A DNA stretch of 64,000 nucleotides from Rhizocola hellebori (GCF_016862955.1 NZ_BONY01000012.1:123187-187186); one strand, 5' to 3'; positions 10,401 through 17,784 are shown, numbered from the stretch's first letter. Notes: generated by a model from the sequence alone, not told the origin. Numbers and translations are program-made.

Positions 10401-10462
10401 AGGAAGCGGAGGAGGCGCGGCGGTTGCTGGCCGCGCTGACCGATCATCGCTCAGCCAGCTGA
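7457..10462 (+). CDS. AfsR/SARP-type regulator with BTAD, NB-ARC and TPR domains
   Basis: This 1001-aa regulator has an OmpR-like winged helix at about 1-95 and a bacterial transcriptional activation domain (BTAD) at about 96-245. An NB-ARC STAND ATPase follows at about 265-530, with Walker A GIGGVGKT at 298-305, Walker B VLVVLDNA near 377-384 and GLPLALR near 461-467. A long array of tetratricopeptide-like repeats covers about 580-990. Proteins of this build bind direct repeats near promoters and often activate specialised-metabolite or morphological genes. No biosynthetic cluster adjoins it, and it is an isolated plus-strand gene, so its regulon is unknown. The ATG start lacks a good Shine-Dalgarno sequence. 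Confidence 0.93.
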   Translation: MNRVQFGVLGPLSVYRGGVLHDSLAPKLQRLLALLLCDPGAPVHPEAIAEALWEGNPPPSARKTVQIYAHRLRRIVGAQRLRRGPGGYVLEVGPEELDALLFVQLAEQAKAAQLAGDLATAEALFGEALVLWRGEQAFADVCDLPAVSAERSRLEELRLNAIEGREAIGLELGHHRERTAELAAIVGRYPYREGLRAQLMLALYRSGRQAEALEVYRQGRQLLADELGIDPDPQLQRLHQQMLRNDPLLDAPSAQPTGGGRRFLPHGPADFVGRQDYLRWLDAKSANATPVLVTAIAGIGGVGKTALALHWAHREHGRFPDGQLYVNLRGYDPGPPMRVMDALGHLLRCLGLSPQDLPVTLDDTVARYRAVLADKRVLVVLDNANTAEQVRPLLPSSPGSLALITSRDKLSGLIAREGAVRLTLDLMSPEESRELLRRIVGDARIDEDAAAADRLLVLCGGLPLALRIAAAQLTDRPDLRLADYVAKLTREGPVTGLALEGDETYAVRAILDGSYEALPIEAQRVFRLFAAAPGSDLSAESIAALTQRAVSEVLTTLDILTGAHLVYAEAGRYSLHDLVREYVELRARQDPQEVDAAWRSLAGYQMRASKLALSFMVGGKPYEPEPGLTPQITSAGSAVAWLEAEQGNLSASVVAATAAGDRELMREVAQPLWRYFFFAGRVGDWAATFESALEAAQHLGERHPIRVDILSLLGSAYAVGGRHDLAVAVLTDCVEARQALGDRDGETKARINLAISYERQGLYPEAMVQMESALASCQHSEDRTLEMLLLGGNMPVALNKMGEHARARDCLLKGVALADQVGSEFEILRAKQNLGDTYVLLGQPEVALPLLQESMELAQKIGNARTVAIAMATIADALRGLGDFKAAVEMAERAYDSIRVMGHQTTECELLNALACNQLAAGQIEEARRSYETAQELAVATGSAHERARALVGLARLTGASDPETAKEHLTEALPLLAASPKEAEEARRLLAALTDHRSAS

Positions 10463-10477
10463 CCCGGTTTCCTTGCG

Positions 10478-10774
10478 CTACAGCGGCCCACGGCCCGCGC
10501 GCAGGATCAGCAGGGCCAGCTGGGTCCCGTCCGGGCCGAGCTGAGCACGGAAACGATCCATGATTTCGCGCTCGCGGCTGAGAACCAGCCGAGTGCCGCC
10601 GGAGGCGACCCGGGTCTTGCCAACCTGCTGGGAAATCGCCGCGCGCTCCTGCCAGAGCTGGATCAGTAAGGCGTCTATCTCGTCTATGCGCTCACGCATT
10701 CCGCTGATCGCTGTTGACGCCTCTGGTGCCTCGGTGCCGGTGTCGCTGCTCTTCTCGGCTGCCATTGTGCTCAT
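10478..10774 (-). CDS. aroQ: Chorismate mutase, AroQ type (mycobacterial Rv0948c-like)
   Basis: This 98-aa protein rearranges chorismate to prephenate, the branch point to Phe and Tyr. The sequence has the AroQ helix 1 (MRERIDEIDALLIQLWQERA), QQVGKTRVASGGTRLV and SREREIMDRF. Its C-terminus (LGPDGTQLALLILRAGRG) is nearly that of M. tuberculosis Rv0948c, whose tail is contacted by DAHP synthase and activated by it. The ATG at 10774 has AAGGAG 10 nt upstream; a TTG frame beginning at 10795 is less likely. Directly upstream are a terminator hairpin and a Phe/Tyr-codon-rich short frame, suggesting attenuation by aromatic amino acids. Confidence 0.93.
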   Translation of the reverse strand: MSTMAAEKSSDTGTEAPEASTAISGMRERIDEIDALLIQLWQERAAISQQVGKTRVASGGTRLVLSREREIMDRFRAQLGPDGTQLALLILRAGRGPL

Positions 10775-10825
10775 CGCTTTCTTCTCCTTGGCCAATTGTG
10801 GCTCCTGCGTGCCCGGGAGAAGGCG

Positions 10826-10858
10826 AAAGCCCCGGGCTCTTTGGGAGCCCGGGGCTTT
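10826..10858 (-). terminator. Strong hairpin ahead of chorismate mutase (candidate attenuator terminator)
   Basis: A perfect 14-bp stem (10826-10839 with 10845-10858) has a 5-nt loop and is flanked by AAAG/CTTT. It lies 51 bases upstream of the chorismate mutase start codon and 14 nt downstream of the stop of the FYFY leader frame, read on the minus strand. It could instead simply terminate the upstream 5'-nucleotidase transcript. Confidence 0.8.
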
Positions 10859-10872
10859 CTAGGTCTATGTGC

Positions 10873-10938
10873 TCAGGCGCGACCTATGGCTGCCGGACTT
10901 CCGGGGCCATAAAAATAAAAGCGCACGCGCTGGGTCAC
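10873..10938 (-). CDS. Putative leader peptide with FYFY run (attenuator of chorismate mutase)
   Basis: A 21-codon frame on the minus strand starts at GTG 10938 and ends with TGA at 10873-10875. It contains Phe-Tyr-Phe-Tyr at 10909-10920, all in the codons TTT and TAT, which are rare in this GC-rich genome. The peptide reads MTQRVRFYFYGPG and continues to IGRA. Other in-frame GTG starts exist at 10968 (this version adds a Trp) and 10926; none has a clear ribosome site. Position and residue content match a classical ribosome-stalling leader, because the gene controlled makes the precursor of exactly these two amino acids. It is inferred, not proven. Confidence 0.6.
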   Translation of the reverse strand: MTQRVRFYFYGPGSPAAIGRA

Positions 10939-10970
10939 GGGAGCAAGTATGCCCCACGGGACAGGCACAA

Positions 10971-12821
10971 TCAACCAGCCTTCGTAATCCGGTTTGCCGG
11001 GCCTGGCGCTACAGGCGCGCCAGCGCCGAGGTGGGCCACCAGCGCGTCGACATCGAAGCCCGGTGCGGTGACGCGATCCGTGCCCGCGGTCAGTGTGGTG
11101 AAGCCGTCACCGCCGTTGGCCAGGAAGTCGTTCGTGGTTACCCGGTAGCTCGCGGCCGGATCGATCGCCACCCCGCTGATCTGGATCGAGGTGATGCGGT
11201 CGCCCAATGCCCTGGTCGTGTCGTAGGTGTAGCGCAGCTGGTCGGAAATCTGCAGGATGCGCGTCACCGTTTGACCCGCCTGGCCCGCGAACTGCTGCTC
11301 AAGAACCGCCTTGAGCTGTGCTCCGGTGAAGGTCTGGGTGACCACCAGGTTGTTGAACGGCTGAACGGTGAAGCACTCGCCATAGGTGACATCTCCGGCA
11401 GGCTCGCCGCCAGGGGAGGCGCCGTAGCTGAGCGCGGCCCGGATCCCGCCCGGGTTCATCAGCGCCAGCTGAGCGCCGGCTCCGGTGGTGTAGGCGAACT
11501 GGGCATCGGCGATGACATCGCCCAGCGGGCTCTCGCCCGCCGCGTTGTTGTCCCGCGGGATGTCGGCAGTGATCTTGCCGACTACGCGGTTGGCGATCGG
11601 CGCGACCGCGGTGCGGTACTTGTCCGCGATGACCTTGGCGGCCGGGTCGATCAGCGCCGGGTTGCGCAGGAAGTTGCCGGCCGCGTCCCGGGCCCAGGTG
11701 CCGTCGGGGTTGCGGATGCCGTTTTCCACGATCACGTTGTGCGCCTCGACCGCGGAGAACCGGCCGTTGCGCTTGTCCAGCGTGAACGAGATGTCGGTGA
11801 CCAGCGTGCCGTTGCTGCCCGCGCTGGTGACCGCCACCGGCACGCCGGCCGCGTTGGGCAGCGAGCACGAGTAGAAGCGGTGCGTGTGACCGGAGACGAC
11901 CACGCCGAACTCGGGGCGCAGCCCGGCCACGATGTCCTTGATCGCCCCGGTGAAGCCCGAGCAGCTCGACGGCTGGCCGGCGCTGTCCTGCAGCCCACCC
12001 TCGTGGATGAGCAGCACCTGTGCCTTGATGCCGAACAGGCTCAGCAGCTTCGACCACTTGTTGGCGGTCTCGATCTCGTCAAGGAACTCGATGTTGCTGA
12101 TCCCGGGCGCTCCCGGGTTGATGATGCTGCGGGTGCCCTCGAGGGTCATGCCGATGAAACCGACCGGAACCCCTTGGATCAACCGCACCGACACCGGCAG
12201 CAGGACGGGAAGCTGCGTCCTTTTATCGACGACATTTGCCGACAGGTACGTGTAATCCGCCCCCGCGAATCCGTCGCCGTCAGCGCATCCGTCGACCGGG
12301 TGGCAGCCCCCGAACTGCAGCCGCCGCAACTCCGGCAGGCCTTCGTCGAACTCGTGGTTGCCCACCGAGGTGATTTCGAGGCCCAGCGAGCTGAGCAACT
12401 CGACCGACGGCTCATCGTGGAAAGCCGCGCTGACCAGCGGGGTAGCGCCGACCATGTCCCCGGCGCCCACGGTGAGCACTTTCTGGCCGGCCGCTTCGCC
12501 TTCAGCGCGAAGCCTTTTCACCCAGGTGGACAGGAACTCGACACCGCCGGCCGGGGTGGTGCCGACCAGGCCGCCACTTCCGGTGGGTGGATCGATCGCC
12601 CCGTGGAAGTCGTTGAAGGACAGCAGGTTTCCCTGTGCTTGGTGAGCTTGGGGAACATCGGTCAACTGGAAGGAGACCGGGCTCAGAGGGTTCCATGAAT
12701 CCGCTGGTGCTGCCTGGTTTGAGCGGGCCAACGGGATGGCCGCTATGACAGCTATCGCGAGCGCCGGCACCGCCAACGGGCGAAGCCGCCGCGCTAAAGG
12801 ATAGAGGGACATGGACCCCAT
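10971..12821 (-). CDS. Secreted 5'-nucleotidase / UshA-like metallophosphoesterase
   Basis: This protein of about 616 aa has an N-terminal Sec signal (LARRLRPLAVPALAIAVIAA). Calcineurin-type phosphoesterase motifs follow: NDFHGAID, GAGDMVGATP, VGNHEFDEG and GHTHRFYSC. The C-terminal 5_nucleotid_C domain includes GKITADIPRDNNAAGESPLGD and an NxGGIRA motif (MNPGGIRAALSYG). Such enzymes release phosphate and nucleosides from extracellular nucleotides or UDP-sugars. The start is taken at ATG 12821; ATG 12812, with a better AGGATGGGG spacing, is equally possible, and a longer frame to 12899 would remove the signal-peptide position. It diverges from uvrD1. Confidence 0.9.
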   Translation of the reverse strand: MGSMSLYPLARRLRPLAVPALAIAVIAAIPLARSNQAAPADSWNPLSPVSFQLTDVPQAHQAQGNLLSFNDFHGAIDPPTGSGGLVGTTPAGGVEFLSTWVKRLRAEGEAAGQKVLTVGAGDMVGATPLVSAAFHDEPSVELLSSLGLEITSVGNHEFDEGLPELRRLQFGGCHPVDGCADGDGFAGADYTYLSANVVDKRTQLPVLLPVSVRLIQGVPVGFIGMTLEGTRSIINPGAPGISNIEFLDEIETANKWSKLLSLFGIKAQVLLIHEGGLQDSAGQPSSCSGFTGAIKDIVAGLRPEFGVVVSGHTHRFYSCSLPNAAGVPVAVTSAGSNGTLVTDISFTLDKRNGRFSAVEAHNVIVENGIRNPDGTWARDAAGNFLRNPALIDPAAKVIADKYRTAVAPIANRVVGKITADIPRDNNAAGESPLGDVIADAQFAYTTGAGAQLALMNPGGIRAALSYGASPGGEPAGDVTYGECFTVQPFNNLVVTQTFTGAQLKAVLEQQFAGQAGQTVTRILQISDQLRYTYDTTRALGDRITSIQISGVAIDPAASYRVTTNDFLANGGDGFTTLTAGTDRVTAPGFDVDALVAHLGAGAPVAPGPANRITKAG

Positions 12822-12901
12822 CCTGTCAACAGACGTACCCCGATTCCACTGAGGGCTGGTGACGGTTGGGTGTCGTACCGGCGGCATAGACTGGCTCACC
12901 G

Positions 12902-15175
12902 ATGAAATCTCTCCTGGACGGCCTCAACGAGCCGCAGCGAGCAGCGGTGACCCACGTCGGCGCCCCGCTGCTCATTGTCGCGGGCGCGGGTTCCGGCAAG
13001 ACCCGTGTGCTGACCCAACGCATCGCCTATCTGCTCGCCGAGCGCAAGGTGCATCCGGGGGAGATTCTCGCGATCACCTTCACCAACAAGGCCGCCGGCG
13101 AGCTCAAGGAACGGGTCGCCCATCAGGTCGGCGGCCGGGCCAAGCTGATGTGGGTGTCCACATTCCACTCCGCCTGCCTGCGCATCCTTCGCGCAGAGCA
13201 TGAGCATGCGGGCCTCAAGTCGAGCTTTTCCATTTACGACGCCGATGACTCGCGGCGCCTGATGCAGCTTGTGTCGCGGGAGCTTGACCTCGACCCCAAG
13301 CGCTATACGCCGCGGGGCCTGGCCGCCCAGGTCTCCAATCTGAAAAACGAGCTGGTTGACCCCGATGACTTCCAGGCCAAGGGCCCGACCCAGCGTGTTC
13401 TCGCCGAGGCCTACACGCTTTACCAGCAGCGCTTGCAGCAGGCGCACGCACTCGACTTCGATGACCTCATCATGCGCACGGTCCAGCTGTTGCAGGGCAA
13501 GCCGGAGGTGGCGGAGAAATACCGGCGGCGCTTCAAGCACGTGCTCGTCGACGAATACCAGGACACCAACCACGCCCAATACGTGATGGTCAAGGAGCTG
13601 GTCGGCCAGACCGGCGAGCTGTGCGTGGTGGGTGACGCCGATCAGTCGATCTATGCGTTCCGGGGTGCGACGATCCGCAACATCCTGGAGTTCGAGCGCG
13701 ACTATCCGCAGGCGACCACGATTCTGCTCGAGCAGAATTACCGCTCGACCCAGACGATCCTGTCCGCCGCCAACGCGGTGATCGATCGCAACACCGATCG
13801 CAAGCCCAAGCGGCTCTGGAGCGACCAGGGCACCGGCGACAACGTGGTCGGCTATGTGGCCGACAACGAGCACGCCGAGGCCGATTGGGTGGCCCGCGAG
13901 ATCGATCGTCTGAGCGACGCGGGTCAGGCCCGCGCGGGTGACGTCGCGGTCTTCTATCGCACCAATGCCCAGTCCCGGGTGTTCGAGGATCGGTTCATTC
14001 GCTACGGGCTGCCCTACAAAGTCGTTGGCGGCGTTCGGTTCTACGAGCGCAAAGAGGTGCGGGACGCGCTGGCCTATCTGCGGGCGATCTCCAATGACGA
14101 CGACACCGTCAGCATGCGCCGCATCTTCAACACCCCCAAGCGCGGGCTCGGCGACCGATCAGAGTCGATCATGGAGGCTTTCGCCGCGCGGGAGCGGATC
14201 TCCTTCGGCGCCGCGCTACGCCGGGCGGGCGAGGCCCCGGGCCTGGCCGCCCGTGCCGTGCACACCATCGCCGATTTCGTGGCCATGCTCGACGAGGCTC
14301 GTGAGCGCGCGGCGCAGTCCCCGCCCGAAGAGGTGCTGGAGCTGATCCTGACCCGCTCCGGGCTGCTCTCCGAGCTGGAGGAGAGCCTCGATCCGCAGGA
14401 CGAGGGCCGGGTGGAGAACTTGCAGGAGCTGGTGAGCGTGGCCCGCGAGTACGCCGAACGCGTCGCGCTCGCCGAGGAGGAGCCGAGCCTGGCGGGTTTC
14501 CTGGAGCAGGTGGCTCTGGTGGCCGACGCCGACGATCTGCCCACCGACGACCCCGATCACCAGGGCGTGGTCACCCTGATGACCCTGCACACCGCCAAGG
14601 GCCTGGAGTTCCCGGTGGTCTTCCTGACCGGGCTCGAAGACGGCGTCTTCCCCCATCTGCGATCGCTCGGCGACGTCAAGGAGCTGGAGGAGGAGCGCCG
14701 GCTCGCCTATGTCGGCATCACCCGGGCGCGGCAGCGGCTCTACATCTCGCGTTCGGTCACCCGGTCGGCGTGGGGGCAGCCGCAATACAACCCGGCATCG
14801 CGCTTCCTGGAGGAGTTGCCCCCTGAGCTCATCGACTGGGAGCGCACAGCCGACGCCTACACCTCGTGGAGCGGTGGGGGCATTGGCGGGCGTGAGCGTG
14901 GCGCTGAGCGGGCCGCGAGTGGGTTTGTGGGCGGCACCAGCCGCGCCGCCGCGCTCGCCAGCAAGATCGGCATTGATCCCAGTCGACTTGCCACCGCCAG
15001 CGACCTGGCCGCAGTCCCCACGGTGGAGGTGGGAGACCGGGTCAATCACCAGCGCTACGGCCTGGGCCGGGTGCTCGCCGTACAGGGGGTGGGGGCTCGC
15101 GCTCAGGCCCAGGTCGACTTCGGCGACCAGACGCTCTGGCTTGTGCTCCGCCATGCGCCCATAGAAAAGATCTAG
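12902..15175 (+). CDS. pcrA: ATP-dependent DNA helicase UvrD1/PcrA
   Basis: This 757-aa superfamily-1A helicase works in repair and recombination, moving 3' to 5'. It has the Q motif (LNEPQRAAVTH), Walker A AGAGSGKT at 28-34, motif II VDEYQDTNHAQY, motif III GDADQSIYAFRGA, motif IV EQNYRS and motif V/VI VTLMTLHTAKGLEFP and YVGITRARQRLY. The C-terminal Tudor-like tail (VEVGDRVNHQRYGLGRVLAV to the end) is the part that binds RNA polymerase in PcrA/UvrD. Its gene neighbourhood, between chorismate mutase and an M23 peptidase, resembles that of mycobacterial uvrD1. Confidence 0.97.
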   Translation: MKSLLDGLNEPQRAAVTHVGAPLLIVAGAGSGKTRVLTQRIAYLLAERKVHPGEILAITFTNKAAGELKERVAHQVGGRAKLMWVSTFHSACLRILRAEHEHAGLKSSFSIYDADDSRRLMQLVSRELDLDPKRYTPRGLAAQVSNLKNELVDPDDFQAKGPTQRVLAEAYTLYQQRLQQAHALDFDDLIMRTVQLLQGKPEVAEKYRRRFKHVLVDEYQDTNHAQYVMVKELVGQTGELCVVGDADQSIYAFRGATIRNILEFERDYPQATTILLEQNYRSTQTILSAANAVIDRNTDRKPKRLWSDQGTGDNVVGYVADNEHAEADWVAREIDRLSDAGQARAGDVAVFYRTNAQSRVFEDRFIRYGLPYKVVGGVRFYERKEVRDALAYLRAISNDDDTVSMRRIFNTPKRGLGDRSESIMEAFAARERISFGAALRRAGEAPGLAARAVHTIADFVAMLDEARERAAQSPPEEVLELILTRSGLLSELEESLDPQDEGRVENLQELVSVAREYAERVALAEEEPSLAGFLEQVALVADADDLPTDDPDHQGVVTLMTLHTAKGLEFPVVFLTGLEDGVFPHLRSLGDVKELEEERRLAYVGITRARQRLYISRSVTRSAWGQPQYNPASRFLEELPPELIDWERTADAYTSWSGGGIGGRERGAERAASGFVGGTSRAAALASKIGIDPSRLATASDLAAVPTVEVGDRVNHQRYGLGRVLAVQGVGARAQAQVDFGDQTLWLVLRHAPIEKI

Positions 15176-15201
15176 AGGTGCAAAATCCGCGTTGGCGGAT
15201 T

Positions 15202-15232
15202 TGCCGCGCGTTGCTTCGCACGCGCCAGAATT
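15202..15232. repeat. Intergenic repeat element, copy 1
   Basis: A 31-nt segment matches 33080-33110 at 29 of 31 positions and can fold as a GCGCGT/ACGCGC hairpin. It sits 26 nt after the uvrD1 stop; copy 2 follows folD. Two copies in 64 kb suggest a dispersed intergenic repeat. Confidence 0.6.
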
Positions 15233-15237
15233 GCTGA

Positions 15238-15269
15238 CTGTGGCCCGGATCAGGTGATCCGGGCCACAG
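15238..15269. terminator. Bidirectional terminator between uvrD1 and the M23 peptidase gene
   Basis: A 15-bp perfect inverted repeat (15238-15252 with 15255-15269) lies between two convergent genes. There is no marked T-tract on either strand. Confidence 0.7.
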
Positions 15270-15315
15270 CCATTTGGGGGGATGGGTTGAGCACTGGGAT
15301 GGGTGGAGCGGGGTT

Positions 15316-16068
15316 CTAGCAGGCGACGTCGATGCCGTGGTCACGCAGCCACGGGGCGGGGTCGATCTGGTTCCACATGCCCGCGTGCACCTCGAAGTGC
15401 AGGTGCGGGCCGGTCGAGTCGCCGGTCGAGCCTTCGTAGCCCAGCAGGGTGCCGGGGCCGACCTCGTCGCCTTCGCTCACCGCGGTCTTGTTCATGTGGG
15501 CGTAGTGGGTGAGGATCCCGTCGCCGTGATCGACCACGACCGAGATTCCATAGCCGCTGTAGACCCAGCCCGCGGCGACAACGGTGCCCTTGCCGACCGA
15601 GACGATGGGCTCGTTCTCGTCGGTGAAGAAGTCGATGCCGGCGTGCATGGTGCCCCAGCGGGGGCCGTAGCAGGAGCTGATCTCGCCGCGCGGCATCGGG
15701 TTGACCCAGTCGGGCGCCTTCGCGGGGGCGGGAACCTGCTCGATCGGAGCGACCGCTTCGACCGTGGGGGTGGGGGCGGTCTGCGGCGCTTCCGATCCGG
15801 TGACGGGGGTGTCCCGGGTTGAGCGGTCGTTCTGCCCGGCGGCCTGCTCGCGCTGCTTGTCAGCGTTGGCGGTTACCGAAGTCAAGTTGGGGGTAGGGGA
15901 GTTGTCGAGGGATGCGGCCGCGAGGCCGATACTGGCGACTCCAGCGAGCGTGGCCAGAGCAACCACTTGCCGGGAACGCCCGGCGAGGCCCTTGCGAACT
16001 CGGTCGTTCACGGCGTTGGCACCGATCCGGCCGTTCTTCAAAAGTTTGTCAATCTTGGCATTCAGCAC
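15316..16068 (-). CDS. M23-family metallopeptidase, membrane-anchored or secreted
   Basis: This 250-aa protein is a LytM-type peptidoglycan hydrolase candidate. GTG 16068 is chosen because GGAGG lies 8 nt upstream; the frame extends to 16098. A basic N-terminus precedes one hydrophobic helix (about 33-52), then a Thr/Pro-rich linker, then the peptidase domain. The zinc ligands are present: H142 and D146 in MHAGIDF, and H222/H224 in PHLHFEV. It should be active outside the membrane. Its position beside uvrD1 matches mycobacterial Rv0950c. The upstream region holds a CRP-like site (16238-16251). Confidence 0.93.
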   Translation of the reverse strand: MLNAKIDKLLKNGRIGANAVNDRVRKGLAGRSRQVVALATLAGVASIGLAAASLDNSPTPNLTSVTANADKQREQAAGQNDRSTRDTPVTGSEAPQTAPTPTVEAVAPIEQVPAPAKAPDWVNPMPRGEISSCYGPRWGTMHAGIDFFTDENEPIVSVGKGTVVAAGWVYSGYGISVVVDHGDGILTHYAHMNKTAVSEGDEVGPGTLLGYEGSTGDSTGPHLHFEVHAGMWNQIDPAPWLRDHGIDVAC

Positions 16069-16222
16069 GAGGTAAACCTCCGTTGTCTCCGTTGACACGG
16101 GCGAAGGCCATAGTGCCTGCTCAAGCCAGGGGTGGCCAACCGTTGGAGGAGGGGGATGCGCGCAAAACGGTCAATTCGGCCAACCCTTATGTCCTACTTT
16201 CGTAGTGGCATCTCCGGGGTGT

Positions 16223-16251
16223 CCCCTAGGGCTAAACGTGATCTGAGTCAC
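16223..16251 (-). promoter_or_regulatory. CRP-like operator and CCCCTAGGG motif upstream of the M23 peptidase gene
   Basis: GTGA-N6-TCAC at 16238-16251 is an exact match to the core CRP/FNR half-site arrangement, about 170 bp upstream of the start. Adjacent CCCCTAGGG (16223-16231) recurs upstream of the second M23 gene within the palindrome at 17115-17126. In mycobacteria CRP controls some cell-wall hydrolase genes; a role here is inference. Confidence 0.45.
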
Positions 16252-16286
16252 CTAGCACGCTTAAGTTGAGGCGGGAAACACGAAAA

Positions 16287-16317
16287 AAACGCCCACTTCA
16301 CCTGGAAGCGGGCGTTT
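16287..16317 (-). terminator. Intrinsic terminator of the second M23 peptidase gene
   Basis: AAACGCCC (16287-16294) pairs with GGGCGTTT (16310-16317), and the stem extends inward after one mismatch. On the minus strand the hairpin is followed by a run of seven T residues, so it is a textbook rho-independent terminator for the gene ending at 16331. Confidence 0.85.
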
Positions 16318-16330
16318 CTCGAGAAAAGAA

Positions 16331-17038
16331 TCAGCCGGTGCCGTAGACGCTCTCGGTTTCGAGGAAGAAGTCGACGCCGCGTTCCTTGAAGAAGTTGATC
16401 GGGTTCACCGGCTCATCGTTGACCCGGATCTCCAGGTGGCAGTGCACACCAAAGGAGTGCCCGGTGTCGCCCGCGAGGGCGATCACATCTCCGGCCTTGA
16501 CCACGTCGCCGACCTTCACCAGCAGCTTGCTGTTGTGGCCGTAGACCGTCACCAGGCCATCGCCGTGGTCGATGCGCACCGCATTGCCGTAACCGCCGTC
16601 AAAGGTGGACAGGATCACCTTGCCGTCGCGGACAGCGTTGATGGGCGTGCCGAGACGGATGCCGCCGAGGTCGATGCCCGCGTGCAGCTTGCCCCAGCGC
16701 TGGCCGTAGAGCGAGGTCACCCGGTAACCACGAACGGGAAGCACCCAGACGTCGGTGGGAGCCTGGTTGATGGAGCTGTTGAGCCCCTTGTCACCACGGC
16801 TCGGCGTGTTAGCCGCCTGCGCACGCAGGGTGTCGGCGGTGGCGATGTTTCCAGCGTCGGACGTCAGGGCATCGATCTTCGCGTCGTGCAGGCTTGCGCC
16901 CGCTCCAAACGCGACGATGCCAGCTCCTACAACGGCTGTGGTGATGACAGCTGCATAGCGGCTGCGAGGCGGGGTAGGCGCCCTCCGACGACCGCGATAG
17001 CGGTCGCTCTCTCTCAGCAACTCTGGCCTGTATTGCAC
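16331..17038 (-). CDS. M23-family metallopeptidase, membrane-anchored (second copy)
   Basis: This 235-aa protein starts at GTG 17038, with GGAGG 6 nt upstream; the GTG at 17044 overlaps that ribosome site. An Arg-rich cytoplasmic tail precedes a single membrane helix (about 29-48), a short linker and the LytM domain. Zinc ligands are H119/D123 (LHAGIDLGG) and H199/H201 (VHCHLEI). It is a paralogue of the preceding gene but ends in a different C-terminal tail (VDFFLETESVYGTG). A 20-nt inverted repeat (17057-17076) lies in its leader. Confidence 0.92.
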   Translation of the reverse strand: MQYRPELLRESDRYRGRRRAPTPPRSRYAAVITTAVVGAGIVAFGAGASLHDAKIDALTSDAGNIATADTLRAQAANTPSRGDKGLNSSINQAPTDVWVLPVRGYRVTSLYGQRWGKLHAGIDLGGIRLGTPINAVRDGKVILSTFDGGYGNAVRIDHGDGLVTVYGHNSKLLVKVGDVVKAGDVIALAGDTGHSFGVHCHLEIRVNDEPVNPINFFKERGVDFFLETESVYGTG

Positions 17039-17056
17039 GCACACCCTCCGTAATGG

Positions 17057-17076
17057 TCGACATCGTTCGATGTCGA
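17057..17076 (-). promoter_or_regulatory. Inverted repeat in the leader of the second M23 peptidase gene
   Basis: TCGACATCG and CGATGTCGA flank TT, forming a perfect 9-bp palindrome 19 nt upstream of the GTG start and just ahead of the ribosome site. It could be an operator or an RNA hairpin controlling translation. Confidence 0.45.
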
Positions 17077-17114
17077 AGCAAGGAGCAATGAAGCACTGCG
17101 AGACAACCTAACGA

Positions 17115-17126
17115 ACCCCTAGGGGT
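17115..17126. promoter_or_regulatory. ACCCCTAGGGGT palindrome in the divergent promoter region
   Basis: A 12-nt perfect palindrome lies between the M23 gene and the B12-binding protein gene; its core is shared with 16223-16231. Its function is unknown. Confidence 0.35.
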
Positions 17127-17335
17127 CGGCACAAGTTCCGCGCCGTCACCAGCTTGTTATTTAGTGCGACTGTGCGGTCCGAATTGAACCGATGAATCAT
17201 GGTTGAAAGACATTTGTGTAAAACACTTTCTGTAACTGGGCGCGATCACTATGTAATAGGTCTCTCCGATCCCTGCCTCGCAGCTCGAGTCCAGTGGGTT
17301 ACCGTTCGTTCAGGAGACTGAGAGGTGGCACTTAT

Positions 17336-17737
17336 ATGAGCAGCCGTATTCGCGTGGTTGTCGCTAAGCCCGGTCTGGACGGCCACGACCGCGGCGCGAA
17401 GGTGGTGGCTCGGGCGCTGCGCGATGCCGGCATGGAGGTCATCTACACCGGCCTGCACCAGACGCCGGAGCAGATCGTCGAGACCGCCATCCAGGAAGAC
17501 GCCCACGCGGTCGGGTTGTCTGTGCTCTCCGGGGCGCACATGACCCTTTTCCCGAAGGTGGTCGAGATGCTGCGCGAGCGCGGAGCGGGTGACATTGTCG
17601 TCTTCGGCGGCGGCATCATTCCCGACGCGGACATCCCGGAGCTTGAGCGGCTCGGCGTGGCAAAGGTCTTCACACCCGGCGCGACTACGCAGTCGATCGT
17701 GGAGTGGGTAAGAGGCCACGTCAGCCAGCCCGCATAA
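17336..17737 (+). CDS. Stand-alone cobalamin (B12)-binding protein, mutase small-subunit type
   Basis: This 133-aa protein is a single B12-binding Rossmann-like domain, like the C-terminal domain of methylmalonyl-CoA mutase or the small subunit of acyl-CoA mutases. It has the DxHxxG ligand motif (GLDGHDRG, lower-axial His), the second SxL motif ([10 protein letters not shown]) and the GG motif (VVFGGGIIP). The ATG at 17336 follows AGGTGG; the earlier start at 17294 is rejected. The catalytic large subunit is not in this window. It lies just upstream of sucCD, which would process succinyl-CoA formed by such a mutase. Confidence 0.9.
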   Translation: MSSRIRVVVAKPGLDGHDRGAKVVARALRDAGMEVIYTGLHQTPEQIVETAIQEDAHAVGLSVLSGAHMTLFPKVVEMLRERGAGDIVVFGGGIIPDADIPELERLGVAKVFTPGATTQSIVEWVRGHVSQPA

Positions 17738-17747
17738 CGCAAAAAGG

Positions 17748-17784
17748 GAGGAGCCGGACTCACCCCTCACAAGTCCGGCTCCTC
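17748..17784 (+). terminator. Terminator after the B12-binding protein gene
   Basis: A perfect 13-bp stem (17748-17760 with 17772-17784) has an 11-nt loop. It begins 11 bases after the stop codon. Confidence 0.8.

Noticed and set aside
10909..10938. The AT-rich run after AGCGCGTGCGCT read as a simple terminator of the nucleotidase gene
   Set aside because: The palindrome would leave a 2-4 nt loop with a very short stem, while a much stronger hairpin lies downstream. It remains the main alternative to the leader peptide.
10869..12698. Long plus-strand open frame of about 609 codons opposite the 5'-nucleotidase gene
   Set aside because: It is Arg/Gly/Asp/Val-rich with no motif; the minus strand gives an intact enzyme. 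It is a GC-rich mirror frame. Similar frames at 5017-6648, 8738-10165, 28256-29920 and 42787-44622 were rejected for the same reason.
16069..16300. Possible c-di-AMP (ydaO-type) riboswitch upstream of the M23 peptidase
   Set aside because: Such riboswitches often precede actinobacterial wall hydrolase genes, but I could not match the conserved core in this leader by eye.
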